Shown piece by piece: positions 10,131 through 19,083 of a DNA stretch of 64,000 nucleotides (position 1 is its first letter; each line of letters opens with the position of its first letter). Made by a program: the position numbers and the translations under genes. The notes below the pieces were generated by a model. That model was given only the letters and a program-made list of their open reading frames with translations, ran no database searches and was not told the DNA's origin. Source of the stretch: Rhodococcus opacus (GTDB taxonomy: Bacteria > Actinomycetota > Actinomycetes > Mycobacteriales > Mycobacteriaceae); the NCBI RefSeq assembly GCF_012396235.1, contig NZ_JAAXPA010000003.1:124001-188000 (forward strand), given 5' to 3'.

Positions 10131-10373
10131 ACCGAAGGTCACGACCGCGGCGACGTCGTCGAGGGAGAGGTCGAGAACCCGGGCGACCGCGGCGATCGTG
10201 AAGAACGCGGGTGTCGCGATGCGCCCGGTCTCGATTTTGCGCAGGGTTTCGACGGAGATACCCGCGTCGAGTGCGACCGTGACCATGCTCATGTCTCCTC
10301 GCGCGGATCGCAGCAGCTCACCCAGCCTCTGCCCGCGTTCGAGTTCCTCTGCTGTCAACGGCACACGCACCAT
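10113..10373 (-). CDS. XRE-family helix-turn-helix regulator (86 aa)
   Basis: A small Cro/C1-type HTH protein: MSMVTVALDAGISVETLRKI is the HTH, followed by the EtGRIATPAFFTIAAVARVL scaffold helices. I place the start at the ATG 10373 because the frame further upstream overlaps map and reads as noncoding; the resulting 86 aa is normal for a single-domain XRE protein. It is divergent from map, with 52 bases between the starts that hold a perfect ATACCGGTAT palindrome. XRE/methionine-aminopeptidase pairs occur in other actinomycetes, so a regulatory or functional link to map is likely but not proven. Confidence 0.85.
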   Translation of the reverse strand: MVRVPLTAEELERGQRLGELLRSARGDMSMVTVALDAGISVETLRKIETGRIATPAFFTIAAVARVLDLSLDDVAAVVTFGPVSTS

Positions 10374-10386
10374 GTGCCATATAGTA

Positions 10387-10396
10387 ATACCGGTAT
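10387..10396. promoter_or_regulatory. Candidate operator in the xre-map divergent promoter
   Basis: ATACCGGTAT is a perfect 10-base palindrome centred in the 52-base gap between the two divergent starts, next to TATAGTAAT, which may serve as a -10 element. It is the natural candidate site for the adjacent XRE protein; this is inference from position and symmetry. Confidence 0.5.
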
Positions 10397-10425
10397 AGAA
10401 ATTGGAAACCGTCGTGGAGGGTGTT

Positions 10426-11190
10426 GTGGTCGAGTTGAAGACGGCGGCCGAGGTGCAGGCGATGCGCGCGGCCGGCCGGGTGGTGGCCGACGCTCTGGCA
10501 GCCGTACGTGAGGCGGCAGTGACCGGGGTGACGCTCAAGGGTCTCGATGCGGTGGCCGCCGCGGTGATCCGCGACGCGGGAGCGGAGCCCGTGTTCCTGA
10601 ACTATCACCCGAACTGGGCGCCCAGCCCGTTTCCCGGGGTCATCTGCGCGAGCGTGAACGATGCTGTGGTGCACGGCATTCCCGGCGAGTACCGTCTCCG
10701 CGACGGTGACCTCGTCAGCATCGACTGTGGCGCCAGGCTCGCCGGCTGGTGCGGGGACGCCGCCGTGAGCTTCGTCGTGGGAACGGCGGACCCGGCGGAC
10801 GTGGCACTCGTCGAGGCCACCGAAGCCGCTCTCGCGCACGGCATTGCGGCCGCACGGCCGGGAAACCGGTTGGGAGACATCGGTGCCGCCATCGGATTGT
10901 TCGCGCGCGGCGCGGGGTACGGGATGCTCGCCGACCACGGCGGGCACGGCATCGGCAGGCAGATGCACGAAGATCCGCACGTGCCCAACGAGGGACGTGT
11001 CGGGAAGGGAATGCTGCTGCGTCCGGGGATGGTGATCGCGATCGAACCCATGCTCATCGCCGACGGCACGGACGACTACCGGCACGAGGCAGACGGCTGG
11101 ACGCTCCGCACGGCGACGGGCGCCCGTGCCGCGCACAGCGAGCACACCGTCGCGATCGGTACGGACGGACCGGAAGTGTTGACGCGGTAA
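10426..11190 (+). CDS. map: Type I methionine aminopeptidase
   Basis: Removes the initiator methionine from nascent proteins using two metal ions. The five metal ligands are all visible: Asp in VSIDCGARL, Asp in WCGDAAVSF, His in GGHGIGRQMHEDP, Glu in IAIEPM and Glu in HSEHTVAI. I choose the GTG at 10426 (254 aa) because GGAGGG sits 4 bases upstream; a TTG at 10402 in the same frame is a weaker alternative. The length is typical of the unextended class (E. coli 264 aa). It is probably an extra map paralogue, as it lies in the emb-aftA gap beside an XRE regulator and not in a ribosomal-protein operon. Confidence 0.92.
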   Translation: MVELKTAAEVQAMRAAGRVVADALAAVREAAVTGVTLKGLDAVAAAVIRDAGAEPVFLNYHPNWAPSPFPGVICASVNDAVVHGIPGEYRLRDGDLVSIDCGARLAGWCGDAAVSFVVGTADPADVALVEATEAALAHGIAAARPGNRLGDIGAAIGLFARGAGYGMLADHGGHGIGRQMHEDPHVPNEGRVGKGMLLRPGMVIAIEPMLIADGTDDYRHEADGWTLRTATGARAAHSEHTVAIGTDGPEVLTR

Positions 11191-11197
11191 GACTTTC

Positions 11198-12988
11198 CTA
11201 CGTCAGTGCTCGTACGTCCCACACCCACACGCCGTCGACCGGCTTCGCGGGTGCCCCGACGAGCTGCTGGACCGTCTCGCGCAGAACGCGATCGTTCTGG
11301 GTGTGCGGCAGGACCAGGACGTCGGCGTTCCAGAATTTCAGGTCCGTCAGTGCCTGGGCTTTCGTCGCCTCGTCGATGGCAGGCACCTGGCCGGACGACT
11401 GCGCGGACGCGAGCAGTAGTGCGGTGGGGCGGTCGTCGGGACCGTACTTACCCCGGTCCTCGCTGCCGGCCGGGCCGACGAAGTACCCACCGGCGATGGG
11501 GAATGCGAGATCCTGCTCGGTCTGCCAGCGCAGCATCCGCGCGTTCTCCGGGGAGGGAAGCGGCACCGTGACGACGGAACCCTCGGTGACGTACTCCCGC
11601 CACGTGCCGTCGGCGAAGAAACTCGGTGCGGTATCGCGTTGGACGACGGCGAGCGGCGTGGGCGCCAGCGGAAGCAGCGCCACCGCGAGCCAGCCGACCC
11701 ACAGCAGGGTGGTGGTCCGCTGGCCCTCGCGGGCGGACGCCAGGGCGCGGTCGGTGCCCAGCGCGAGCAGCAGGGCGGCGGCGGGCAGGCAGCCCATCGC
11801 GAAGCGCGATTCGAGTACGGATTCGAGGAGCGGCAGGTGTGAGATCAGCTTCCACGGCAGGGGAATTCCGGTGTCCCAGCCGCCGATCGTCAGCGAAGTC
11901 CCGAGCGACAGGACGCCCATCACGGCGACGGTGGCGGCCGCGGCGCGCGCCAGCGGCATGCGCCACAGCCACAGGGCCGACAGGCCGAGGAGGATCAGCA
12001 GGGGCCAGCCGAAGTACGCGTTCTCCTCGGTGGCGTTCATGCTGAACTCGGCGGACCCGGGCTCGCCTGCCAGCGAGGACGTCGGAAAGCTGGTGAACGC
12101 TTCGGTGTCGTTGCCGACCGGGCCGTGTTCGATCGCCCGGTAGCTGTCGGGTCCGAAGAACTGCCACCACAGGGGCACGGCGGCGATGGCCAGCGCGATG
12201 CCGCCGGCGATCGCGAATCCCGTGATGCTGCGCGTGACCGCCGCGAATGCCGCGCGCGGACGCGACGCCGCGAAGGCGGCACCGAAAACCGCGAACGCCA
12301 GCGCGTAGATCAGCAGGGGTTCTTCGCCGAGGAAGATCTGATAGGCGATCAGCAAGCCGAGGACGATGCCGTCGCGCACCGGGCGCGCACCGCTGCCCAG
12401 CCTGATCACGGCCAGCGCGATGAAGGGCAGCAGGAACAGGGCGACGAAGTTGGGGTGCCCGTTGGTGTGCGAGATCAGGGCGGGGGCGAAACCGCACAGA
12501 CCACCGCCGACGGCGGCCGCGAGTCGCGACGACACGACATGCCGCGAAAACACCCAATACCAGGCAATTGCCGTGCCCGACAGGCCAAGTGTGAGCGCGA
12601 GAGTGAAGGTGACGTTCGGTCCGAACAACAGCGTGACCGGCGCCAGCGGAATGCTGATGCCGAACATCGCCGTGTTGCCCATGAGGTTGACGCCCAGCGG
12701 GTAGTTCTGCAGGTCGCTGGAGAGCGGATTGTCCAGATGGACCAGTGAGCGTGCCGCGACCGCGAAGAACCATTCCCACATCGTCTGGTCCTGGCCGCTG
12801 CGTACCAGATAGCCGGTCCCGAGGTGTTTCCACTGGCGGGCCAACACGAATGCCGCGAGGCCGACGTAGAAGACGATCGCCGCGACATCGGCCGGGTGCG
12901 GCCGGAGACGGGAGCGGAGAGGGCGAGCAGTGGTGCTGGTGCTCTCTGCCTGCCGAGTGGTCTCGACCTGGGTGAGTATCTCAGTCAC
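11198..12988 (-). CDS. Polytopic GT-C-like membrane protein (putative glycosyltransferase)
   Basis: A 596-residue integral membrane protein with roughly 10-12 hydrophobic segments and a soluble C-terminal third. The first periplasmic loop holds GQDQTMWEWFF and YPLGVNLMGN, acidic/aromatic signatures common in bacterial GT-C enzymes that use polyprenyl-phosphate sugars. It may add a sugar to the cell wall or a lipoglycan, and its position between aftA and the emb genes fits. I cannot assign a named family. The start is GTG at 12988. It converges on map with a 7-base gap. Confidence 0.7.
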   Translation of the reverse strand: MTEILTQVETTRQAESTSTTARPLRSRLRPHPADVAAIVFYVGLAAFVLARQWKHLGTGYLVRSGQDQTMWEWFFAVAARSLVHLDNPLSSDLQNYPLGVNLMGNTAMFGISIPLAPVTLLFGPNVTFTLALTLGLSGTAIAWYWVFSRHVVSSRLAAAVGGGLCGFAPALISHTNGHPNFVALFLLPFIALAVIRLGSGARPVRDGIVLGLLIAYQIFLGEEPLLIYALAFAVFGAAFAASRPRAAFAAVTRSITGFAIAGGIALAIAAVPLWWQFFGPDSYRAIEHGPVGNDTEAFTSFPTSSLAGEPGSAEFSMNATEENAYFGWPLLILLGLSALWLWRMPLARAAAATVAVMGVLSLGTSLTIGGWDTGIPLPWKLISHLPLLESVLESRFAMGCLPAAALLLALGTDRALASAREGQRTTTLLWVGWLAVALLPLAPTPLAVVQRDTAPSFFADGTWREYVTEGSVVTVPLPSPENARMLRWQTEQDLAFPIAGGYFVGPAGSEDRGKYGPDDRPTALLLASAQSSGQVPAIDEATKAQALTDLKFWNADVLVLPHTQNDRVLRETVQQLVGAPAKPVDGVWVWDVRALT

Positions 12989-13202
12989 GCAGCTGCGCCT
13001 CCGGTTCTCGGGTCGATGTCAATCGACCGAGGGTACCGGAGGTCGCTGAGAGCTTCCTGGGTTGCGATCGCGTGATTGTTGCGTGTATCACATCAAGTTG
13101 ATTTGTGAACTTCTGATCAATACAGGGATATTCTCCTGCCCCACTGGTTACGCTCAGCATGCTTTTTCGTATCGGTTGCAGTGCACTCTGAATGGGGTCG
13201 GC

Positions 13203-13904
13203 ATGACGGACATCAGCACATCTCGATTTGGGTACAAACGGTTTACACGCTCGGTGGCAGTCGCTGGCATCGCCGCGCTCGCCATGGTCATGGGCAATGG
13301 CACCGCGTCGGCCGGCGTGGACAATTCCAGTTCCGTGATCGATGCAGAGGGAAATCGCATCGAAGTCGTGCAGGGCGACACGGTGTATCAGACAGTTCCG
13401 CCGCTGGACGGCGTACCCACCAGCGTGGAGTTCTTCCACAACGGTTACGCCGGGGTCGCCATCACCGGGCCGAACGCGGAGGAGTTCGAGGGAACTCAGC
13501 TCACCGTCGGCTATCAGATCGGTTACCCGGTCGCACTGGCCGGCGCGACGATCGTCCTGAACACGCCCGGACTCGGGTTCGCGATCGGGTCGAGCAACGG
13601 TATCGACCTGGGGCTCCTCCCGGAGCTCTCGTTGGGTCTGAATGCGGGGACGAACGTCGAACTCGCCGGTGACATCATTCCGTCGCAGGAACTCGACATC
13701 GACCTGGAGCCCGGTGGAATCACCACGGTTCCGATCCTCGAGGGTCAGGAGTTCGACGGATCGGCAGCTGTGGTCAGGATGCAGGGAGTCCATGGCTCCA
13801 TCTCCGGTGCTATCGGGCCGGTCACCATCCGTCCGTACGCAATGGCCGTGACGGAGAACGGTGACACCGTGATGACTTACGGTGTGCCGCAGAAGCTCAA
13901 CTAG
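13203..13904 (+). CDS. MspA-family outer-membrane porin
   Basis: A 233-residue secreted protein. The signal peptide is KRFTRSVAVAGIAALAMVMG ending in ASA, with cleavage expected after residue 37. The mature ~196 residues match MspA in size and features: GVDNSSSVID, an acidic/Gly-rich beta core (GYPVALAGATIV, PGLGFAIGSSNGIDLGLLPE) and a final beta strand GPVTIRPYAMAV. MspA forms an octameric channel across the mycolate outer membrane for small hydrophilic solutes. ATG at 13203 follows GGGGTC. It has its own hairpin terminator just past the stop and converges with the next gene, their TAG stops sharing CTAG. Confidence 0.88.
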   Translation: MTDISTSRFGYKRFTRSVAVAGIAALAMVMGNGTASAGVDNSSSVIDAEGNRIEVVQGDTVYQTVPPLDGVPTSVEFFHNGYAGVAITGPNAEEFEGTQLTVGYQIGYPVALAGATIVLNTPGLGFAIGSSNGIDLGLLPELSLGLNAGTNVELAGDIIPSQELDIDLEPGGITTVPILEGQEFDGSAAVVRMQGVHGSISGAIGPVTIRPYAMAVTENGDTVMTYGVPQKLN

Positions 13905-14176
13905 GCAGCCCGCCCGACAGGGTGCCTGACAGGGGTCGCCGGACTGATGTCCGGCGACCTTTGTCGACTGACATGGACGACGACGTCGCCTGTGATCCAC
14001 ACGGCGGCGCCGAGCAAGGCGATCACGAAAAGCACCCAGTGCCCGGCGTAGACACCGACGATCGCTCCGATCGTCACGGCGAGTCCGGCATGCACCACCA
14101 CCTCACCGCCGGCGGTGCCGAGGAGATAGTCCTCGGCACCGCTACCGGCACGTCGAGGCTCCACTGCATCCGGCAT
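13901..14176 (-). CDS. Small membrane protein of unknown function (91 aa)
   Basis: The start is the ATG at 14176, preceded by AGGAG at a good distance; the longer frame upstream lacks an RBS. The protein has an N-terminal charged stretch and two closely spaced TM segments (HAGLAVTIGAIVGVYAG and WVLFVIALLGAAVWITG) joined by a short loop, then a basic tail. I recognise no family. Its last codons overlap, on the other strand, the terminator of the porin gene. Confidence 0.65.
   Translation of the reverse strand: MPDAVEPRRAGSGAEDYLLGTAGGEVVVHAGLAVTIGAIVGVYAGHWVLFVIALLGAAVWITGDVVVHVSRQRSPDISPATPVRHPVGRAA
13934..13962 (+). terminator. Rho-independent terminator of the MspA-type porin gene
   Basis: GGTCGCCGGAC / GTCCGGCGACC form a perfect 11-bp stem with a TGAT loop, followed by TTT. 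It starts 30 bases after the porin stop codon and lies inside the 3' end of the antisense membrane-protein gene. Confidence 0.8.
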
Positions 14177-14287
14177 GACCGCTCCTCGCGACGACCCGAC
14201 AATTCCCCTCGGGGCGCGGGAAATACCCGCCTCCCTGATTGGCTGCGGGGTTCCCACGAGGTGGCGAGATAAACGCGAACAGACCGA

Positions 14288-16180
14288 TCAGTTTCTTGTG
14301 ACGACCACGAACGGCCCGGTCTCCGACACCGTGAATCGGGGGTCGTCGAACAGTTCCTTCGGGAACGTGACGGTGTAGCGGCGCACGTTGGGGTCGTTGG
14401 GATACACGTCCTCGGCGAGCCGCAGCGTGTACCCGTCGGGGCCCTGGCGGAACACGAACGCGTCGGGGGCGCGCCACGGCGCCGTGTCGAGTGCGGTCAC
14501 CAGCTGGTCGGGCGTCTCGAGCTCGCTCCAGTCCGCGATGGTCCCGGCGCGTCCGGCGAAGTCCGCCAGGGGATTCGAGTAGTGCGACGTCAGCGCCTGG
14601 AACCCGAGGTAGGGGTAGAAGCTGAGGAAACTGGTGTCGGCGGTGAGGACCACCGTGTCGTCGCGGTCGCGGGGGACCTGCGCCTGGATCAGCTCGTCGA
14701 CTGCCGCGTAGTGGGCGGCGGCGCCGGGTGGGCGCTGGTCGGCGCGTTCACCGTTGCCGTCGGTGTCGGTGTAGGCGACAGCGATGTCGGAGTCGAGGAA
14801 CTTGGGGATGTTCTGGACGAACGACAGCGCGCCCAACACCCCGATCACCAGGACCGCCCCTTTGACCCGCGGGTTGTCGCTGGTCGCGAGCACGAGCCAT
14901 CCTGCGAATTCGACGAATCCGAAGACACCTGCCGCGCCGAGCAGGACGATCAGCACAGGCTCGAGCCGGAACGAGAGGAGGGTGCTGCCGAGCACGGTGA
15001 ACGCCATCGACAGTAGCGACCACAGGTAGATGGCCACCACTCCGACGCCGAGTGCCTGCGCGCGCCGCGACGTCGACGCGCGGGCGACGAGCCAGATGGT
15101 GCCGAGCAGGCACAGTGCCCCGGTGAGGGAGAAGTGGATCATCGGCAGCGGCAGATGCGCGCCTGCCTCGGGCAGATAGTGCAGCGCTGTTCCCGACGCC
15201 GCGGGCGAACCGCCCACGACCTTCAGCAGATACGGCAACCAGACGGTCAGCGCGAGAAGGCCGGACACGGCGGCGATCACGATCAGCCGGACCAGCGGAT
15301 CGATCGCCGCCCGCCACGACTTCTGGGCGCGAATCCGCAGGGTCGCGGCCAGCAGTGCGAGCAGGGTGATCGCGAAGGCGGCGAGTCCGAGATACAGCGT
15401 GTAGAACGTGGCGGCGAGGCCGAGGAACAGACCGGTGCCGATCACGGCGCCCCAGCCGCCGCGACCGTCGACACGGTGCAGCCCGCCCCAGGCGAGGACG
15501 AGTGCGGGACCGATCAGCAGGGTGATGACGGCGCCGTACGGTTCGGGTGACCCGTAGGCCAGGACGAGTGCCGTGGTCGCGAGGGACACCACGATGGCCA
15601 GGTCGTGGCGGATCAGGTTGCTCCACAACACCAGTGCCACGACGGCTGCGACGGCGAGCGATCCGATGGCGTACGGCTTGAAGGCGTCCCAGCCGTCCAT
15701 GCCGAGGAGGTTGGCGACGCGCCCGCCCACCCAGAACCATCCGGCGGGGTAGTACGGCGGCAGGTCGGCGTACGTCATGTCGCGCAGTGCCGCGGAGTCG
15801 GTCAGCCGCGTGAGGTATTCGGTGCGGAACTCCTGGTCGACGGAGACGCCGTGTAGATAGAGCTTGGTGGCCGCGAGAGGCAGGCCGAGGGTGACGGTCA
15901 CGAACCCGGACAGGCTCGCCCACGACAGCAGCCGGGCGAACCGCGGAGTCCGGTGCAGTCGCACGAGCAGCACCGACACCGCGATTCCCGCGATGGCGAC
16001 GACCTGGCCGACCGTGGTGACGGCCTGAGTCACGTTGGACGAGTTGAACGCCGGCCACTGCACCCGCGCGAACGCGAACAGTCCGACTGCCGCCACCACT
16101 GCGGCCACGACGGCCCCCAGCAGCATTTCGAGAGCTGTCGACAGGGACCGTCGGGCCGGTGCTACGTCTGCTTCCGTCAC
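14288..16180 (-). CDS. aftA: Galactan 5-O-arabinofuranosyltransferase AftA
   Basis: A 630-residue GT-C enzyme that adds the first arabinofuranose to galactan. Family stretches are clear: GLPLAATKLYLHGVSVDQEF, RTEYLTRLTDSAALRDMTY, PPYYPAGWFWVGGR, and in the C-terminal domain LTADTSFLSFYPYLGFQALT and DVYPNDPNVRRYTV. These agree closely with mycobacterial AftA as I recall it (643 aa). I start it at the GTG 16180, 11 bases after the dprE2 stop; no strong RBS is visible, which fits translational coupling. Order dprE1-dprE2-aftA is conserved, while the following emb genes are separated from it by five extra genes. Confidence 0.93.
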   Translation of the reverse strand: MTEADVAPARRSLSTALEMLLGAVVAAVVAAVGLFAFARVQWPAFNSSNVTQAVTTVGQVVAIAGIAVSVLLVRLHRTPRFARLLSWASLSGFVTVTLGLPLAATKLYLHGVSVDQEFRTEYLTRLTDSAALRDMTYADLPPYYPAGWFWVGGRVANLLGMDGWDAFKPYAIGSLAVAAVVALVLWSNLIRHDLAIVVSLATTALVLAYGSPEPYGAVITLLIGPALVLAWGGLHRVDGRGGWGAVIGTGLFLGLAATFYTLYLGLAAFAITLLALLAATLRIRAQKSWRAAIDPLVRLIVIAAVSGLLALTVWLPYLLKVVGGSPAASGTALHYLPEAGAHLPLPMIHFSLTGALCLLGTIWLVARASTSRRAQALGVGVVAIYLWSLLSMAFTVLGSTLLSFRLEPVLIVLLGAAGVFGFVEFAGWLVLATSDNPRVKGAVLVIGVLGALSFVQNIPKFLDSDIAVAYTDTDGNGERADQRPPGAAAHYAAVDELIQAQVPRDRDDTVVLTADTSFLSFYPYLGFQALTSHYSNPLADFAGRAGTIADWSELETPDQLVTALDTAPWRAPDAFVFRQGPDGYTLRLAEDVYPNDPNVRRYTVTFPKELFDDPRFTVSETGPFVVVTRN

Positions 16181-16191
16181 GAGGGCGAAGC

Positions 16192-16953
16192 TTAGATGGG
16201 CAGCTTCTTGAAGATCGGTCGCGGGATGTGCCGCAGGATCATCATCACGTAACGGAAGGCGCCCGGCGCCCACACGAGATCCTTGCCCTTCTCCGCCGAC
16301 GTGACGGCGAGCTTGGCCACGTCTTCCTTGTTCACGGTGAGCGGGGCTTCCTTCACGTCCGCGGACATGCGGGTGCGGACCTGGCCGGGTCGGATGACGA
16401 GGACGCGCGGACCGAATTCACGCAGTGCCTCACCGAGTCCGAGGTAGAAGCCGTCGAGTCCGGCCTTGGTGGATCCGTATACGAAGTTGGAGCGCCGCAC
16501 GCGCTCGCCTGCGGCGGACGACATGGCGATGATCTGGCCGAAGCCCTGTGCCTTCATCTTCTCGCCCACGAGCACGCCCACCGACACCGCGGCCGTGTAG
16601 TTGACCTCGGCGATCTGGACGGCCTTGCGCTGGTTCTGCCACAGTTCCTCGGCGTCGCCGAGGAGGCCGAACGCGACGATGGCGACGTCGACGTCGCTCT
16701 TCGCCCACGCTTCGTCGATGACCTTCGGGTGGCTCTCGGTGTCGACGGCGTCGAAGTCGATGACGTCGACGGCGTTGGCGCCGGCCGCCTTCAGCTGGGC
16801 GACGGCGGCATCGCGACCGGGATCACCCGGCAGCGCGGCGAGGATCACCCGCATCGGCGCCTTCTTCAGGTACTCCTCGCAGATCGCGAGACCGATCTCG
16901 GAGGTGCCACCGAGCAGCAGGAGAGTCTGGGGGTTCCCGACAGCGTTGATCAC
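16192..16953 (-). CDS. dprE2: Decaprenylphosphoryl-2-keto-beta-D-erythro-pentose reductase DprE2
   Basis: A 253-residue short-chain dehydrogenase, the same size as the mycobacterial enzyme (254). It has the NAD-binding [10 protein letters not shown], catalytic Ser in [10 protein letters not shown], and the YGSTKAG Tyr/Lys pair. It reduces the 2-keto intermediate made by DprE1 to give decaprenyl-phospho-arabinose. The start codon GTG shares its G with the dprE1 TAG stop (TAGTG), so the two are translationally coupled. A longer frame upstream is only the shadow of dprE1. Confidence 0.95.
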   Translation of the reverse strand: MINAVGNPQTLLLLGGTSEIGLAICEEYLKKAPMRVILAALPGDPGRDAAVAQLKAAGANAVDVIDFDAVDTESHPKVIDEAWAKSDVDVAIVAFGLLGDAEELWQNQRKAVQIAEVNYTAAVSVGVLVGEKMKAQGFGQIIAMSSAAGERVRRSNFVYGSTKAGLDGFYLGLGEALREFGPRVLVIRPGQVRTRMSADVKEAPLTVNKEDVAKLAVTSAEKGKDLVWAPGAFRYVMMILRHIPRPIFKKLPI

Positions 16954-18386
16954 TAGAGTTCCAACCTTCTGGACATATCGGAGGCGAAGACATTGGTGGG
17001 GTCGTACTTGCGGCGGGTGGCGATCCACTCGTCGATCCGCGGGTACATGGCGTGGAAGGTCTCGGCGGTGGTCCGCGAGTCCTTGGCCGTGTAGAGGCGG
17101 CCGCCGAACTTCAGGACCCGCTTGTCGAGTTCGGTGACGAACTCGTTCAGGCCGGGCTTGATGCGGAAGTCGACGCAGATGTTCCAGCCCGGGATCGGGA
17201 AGCTCAGCGGGGCCTGGTTGCCCTCGCCGAACAGCTTGAACACGTTGAGGAACGAGTAGTGCCCCGACTTCTGGATGTCGCGGATGATGGCCTTGAATTC
17301 CTCGACCGCGGTGGTCGGCACCACGAACTGGTACTGCAGGAATCCGTTGGATCCGTAGGCGCGGTTCCACTCACCGAACATGTCGAGCGGGTGGTAGAAC
17401 TGCGTCAAGTTCTGAACCTTGTCGCGGTACGTGCCCGACTTCCGGAACCACAGCTCGCCGATCATCGAGAAGTTGAACTTGTTGGCGAGGCCGTTCGGGA
17501 AGACGTCCGGGAACGTCAGCAGCTGCGGCGCGTCGAACGCGAGGGGGTTCTTCTGCAGCTTGGCCGGCAACTGGTCGAGCTTCGCGAGCGAACCGCGGGA
17601 GATCGCGGCGCGACCCAGCTTCGGCGGCGCCGCGATGGCGTCGAACCAGGCGCTCGAGTACTCGTAGTTGGATTCGCTGCCGTCGCTGTGCAGTGCGATG
17701 GTCTCGTCGAGCGTCTGGGTGACGTCGCCGTCGGCGATGAAGTACGCCGTCTCGGTGGGCGTCATCTTGATGGTGGCCTTGAGGATGATGCCCGTCAGGC
17801 CCATGCCGCCGATCGTCGCCCAGAACAGTGCGCCCTTGGGGTCGTTGCGGCCGCCCTTCGGCGTCAGCGTCCGCACCTTGCCGTCGGCCGTGAGCAGGTC
17901 CAGGGACACCACGTGATTGCCGAAGCTCCCGGCGCTGTGATGGTTCTTGCCGTGGATGTCGGAGCCGATGGCGCCGCCGATGGTGACCTGCCGGGTGCCG
18001 GGCAGCACCGGAACCCACAGACCGAACGGCAGGGCCGCCTTCATCAGCTGGTCCAGGTTGACGCCGGCGTCGACCTCGACCAGGTGGGTGTCGCGGTCGA
18101 TGCGGTGGATCTGGTTCAGCGCATTCATGTCGATGACCAGGCCACCGGCGTTCTGCGCCGGGTCGCCGTAGGAGCGGCCGAGGCCACGGGCGATCACCCC
18201 ACGCTGAAGGTGAGCGGGCTTCGACTCGTTCTGCTCCGCGACCTGGGCAACCGCTCGCGCGATCACTTCCACGTCGGGAGTGGACAGCACCTGCGCGGTG
18301 GTGGGCGCGGTGCGTCCCCAGCCGGTGAGGGTGCGGGTCTGTGTGGGGAGCGCCTGGGTGGGCGTCTCTTCTGCTGTCGTGGACAT
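16953..18386 (-). CDS. dprE1: Decaprenylphosphoryl-beta-D-ribose 2'-oxidase DprE1
   Basis: A 477-residue FAD oxidase (mycobacterial form 461). The N-terminal FAD-binding PCMH fold shows [16 protein letters not shown] and [19 protein letters not shown]. The C-terminal substrate domain keeps the Cys of GWNICVDF (residue 404, equivalent to Cys387 targeted by benzothiazinones) and the Lys of [12 protein letters not shown] at 18386 is chosen because the upstream extension is low-complexity and runs into the divergent promoter. It is the first gene of the dprE1-dprE2-aftA run, divergent from the GtrA gene. Confidence 0.95.
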   Translation of the reverse strand: MSTTAEETPTQALPTQTRTLTGWGRTAPTTAQVLSTPDVEVIARAVAQVAEQNESKPAHLQRGVIARGLGRSYGDPAQNAGGLVIDMNALNQIHRIDRDTHLVEVDAGVNLDQLMKAALPFGLWVPVLPGTRQVTIGGAIGSDIHGKNHHSAGSFGNHVVSLDLLTADGKVRTLTPKGGRNDPKGALFWATIGGMGLTGIILKATIKMTPTETAYFIADGDVTQTLDETIALHSDGSESNYEYSSAWFDAIAAPPKLGRAAISRGSLAKLDQLPAKLQKNPLAFDAPQLLTFPDVFPNGLANKFNFSMIGELWFRKSGTYRDKVQNLTQFYHPLDMFGEWNRAYGSNGFLQYQFVVPTTAVEEFKAIIRDIQKSGHYSFLNVFKLFGEGNQAPLSFPIPGWNICVDFRIKPGLNEFVTELDKRVLKFGGRLYTAKDSRTTAETFHAMYPRIDEWIATRRKYDPTNVFASDMSRRLEL

Positions 18387-18421
18387 CGAGGTAGAGGGTA
18401 CCCGGAGGCCGGCCCCGTGGG

Positions 18422-18467
18422 CCCGTGCGTGCTTATCCACCGCGGGCGGTCGACAAGTACTCACGGG
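18422..18467. repeat. Dispersed palindromic repeat, family A copy 2
   Basis: Left arm CCCGTGCGTGCTTATCCAC and right arm GTCGACAAGTACTCACGGG pair at 15 of 19 positions. The right arm shares ACAAGTACTCACGGG-type sequence with the copy at 10085-10130. It lies between the divergent dprE1 and GtrA genes, where a terminator role is unlikely. Confidence 0.65.
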
Positions 18468-18484
18468 GCGCTAGCCTCGTCGTC

Positions 18485-18961
18485 GTGTCAGAAACCCAGC
18501 CGAGTCACGAGCACGAACCGCACGTTCCGCTCCCCGTCGAGATCCCCGTCACCGAGAACATCGCGGACGACGCACTGGACCTGAAGACGCAGATCATCCG
18601 TTTCGTCCTGACCGGTGGATTGTCGGCCATCGTCGACTTCGGGCTGTACTTCCTGCTGTTGGAAGTGGTCGGGCTCCCCGTGAACGTGGCGAAGTCGATC
18701 AGCTTCATCGCGGGCACCACCACCGCGTACCTGATCAACCGCCGGTGGACGTTCAAGGCCGAACCGAGCCGCGCCCGCTTCGTGGCCGTCGTCATCCTCT
18801 ACGCGGTCACGTTCGCCGTGCAGGTGGGCCTCAACTGGGTGATGTACCACGCATTCCCCGACGAATGGTGGCGTCTGCCGCTCGCGTTCGTCATCGCCCA
18901 GGGCACGGCGACGGTCATCAATTTCGTCGTGCAACGCGCGGTGATCTTCAAGATCCACTAG
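18485..18961 (+). CDS. GtrA-family membrane protein (Rv3789-like)
   Basis: A 158-residue protein with four TM segments: IIRFVLTGGLSAIVDFGLYF, the LPVNVAKSISFIAGTTTAY stretch, VAVVILYAVTFAVQVGLNW and LAFVIAQGTATVINFVV, with the YLINRRWTF motif of GtrA proteins. The N-terminal ~35 residues are acidic and not predicted to span the membrane. In mycobacteria the gene in this spot (Rv3789) has been linked to decaprenyl-phospho-arabinose handling or AftA recruitment. GTG start at 18485, divergent from dprE1. Confidence 0.85.
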   Translation: MSETQPSHEHEPHVPLPVEIPVTENIADDALDLKTQIIRFVLTGGLSAIVDFGLYFLLLEVVGLPVNVAKSISFIAGTTTAYLINRRWTFKAEPSRARFVAVVILYAVTFAVQVGLNWVMYHAFPDEWWRLPLAFVIAQGTATVINFVVQRAVIFKIH

Positions 18962-19083
18962 GCGCTGCCGGGCAACCGCACGGCAATGCCCCGGCGGGTG
19001 CTGCGATGACCCCTATCCGGGTGTTTCGGTAACGACTCAGCAACTTCTCTGGTGTGGCGGGTGTGTTCGGTGAGAATCGATCA

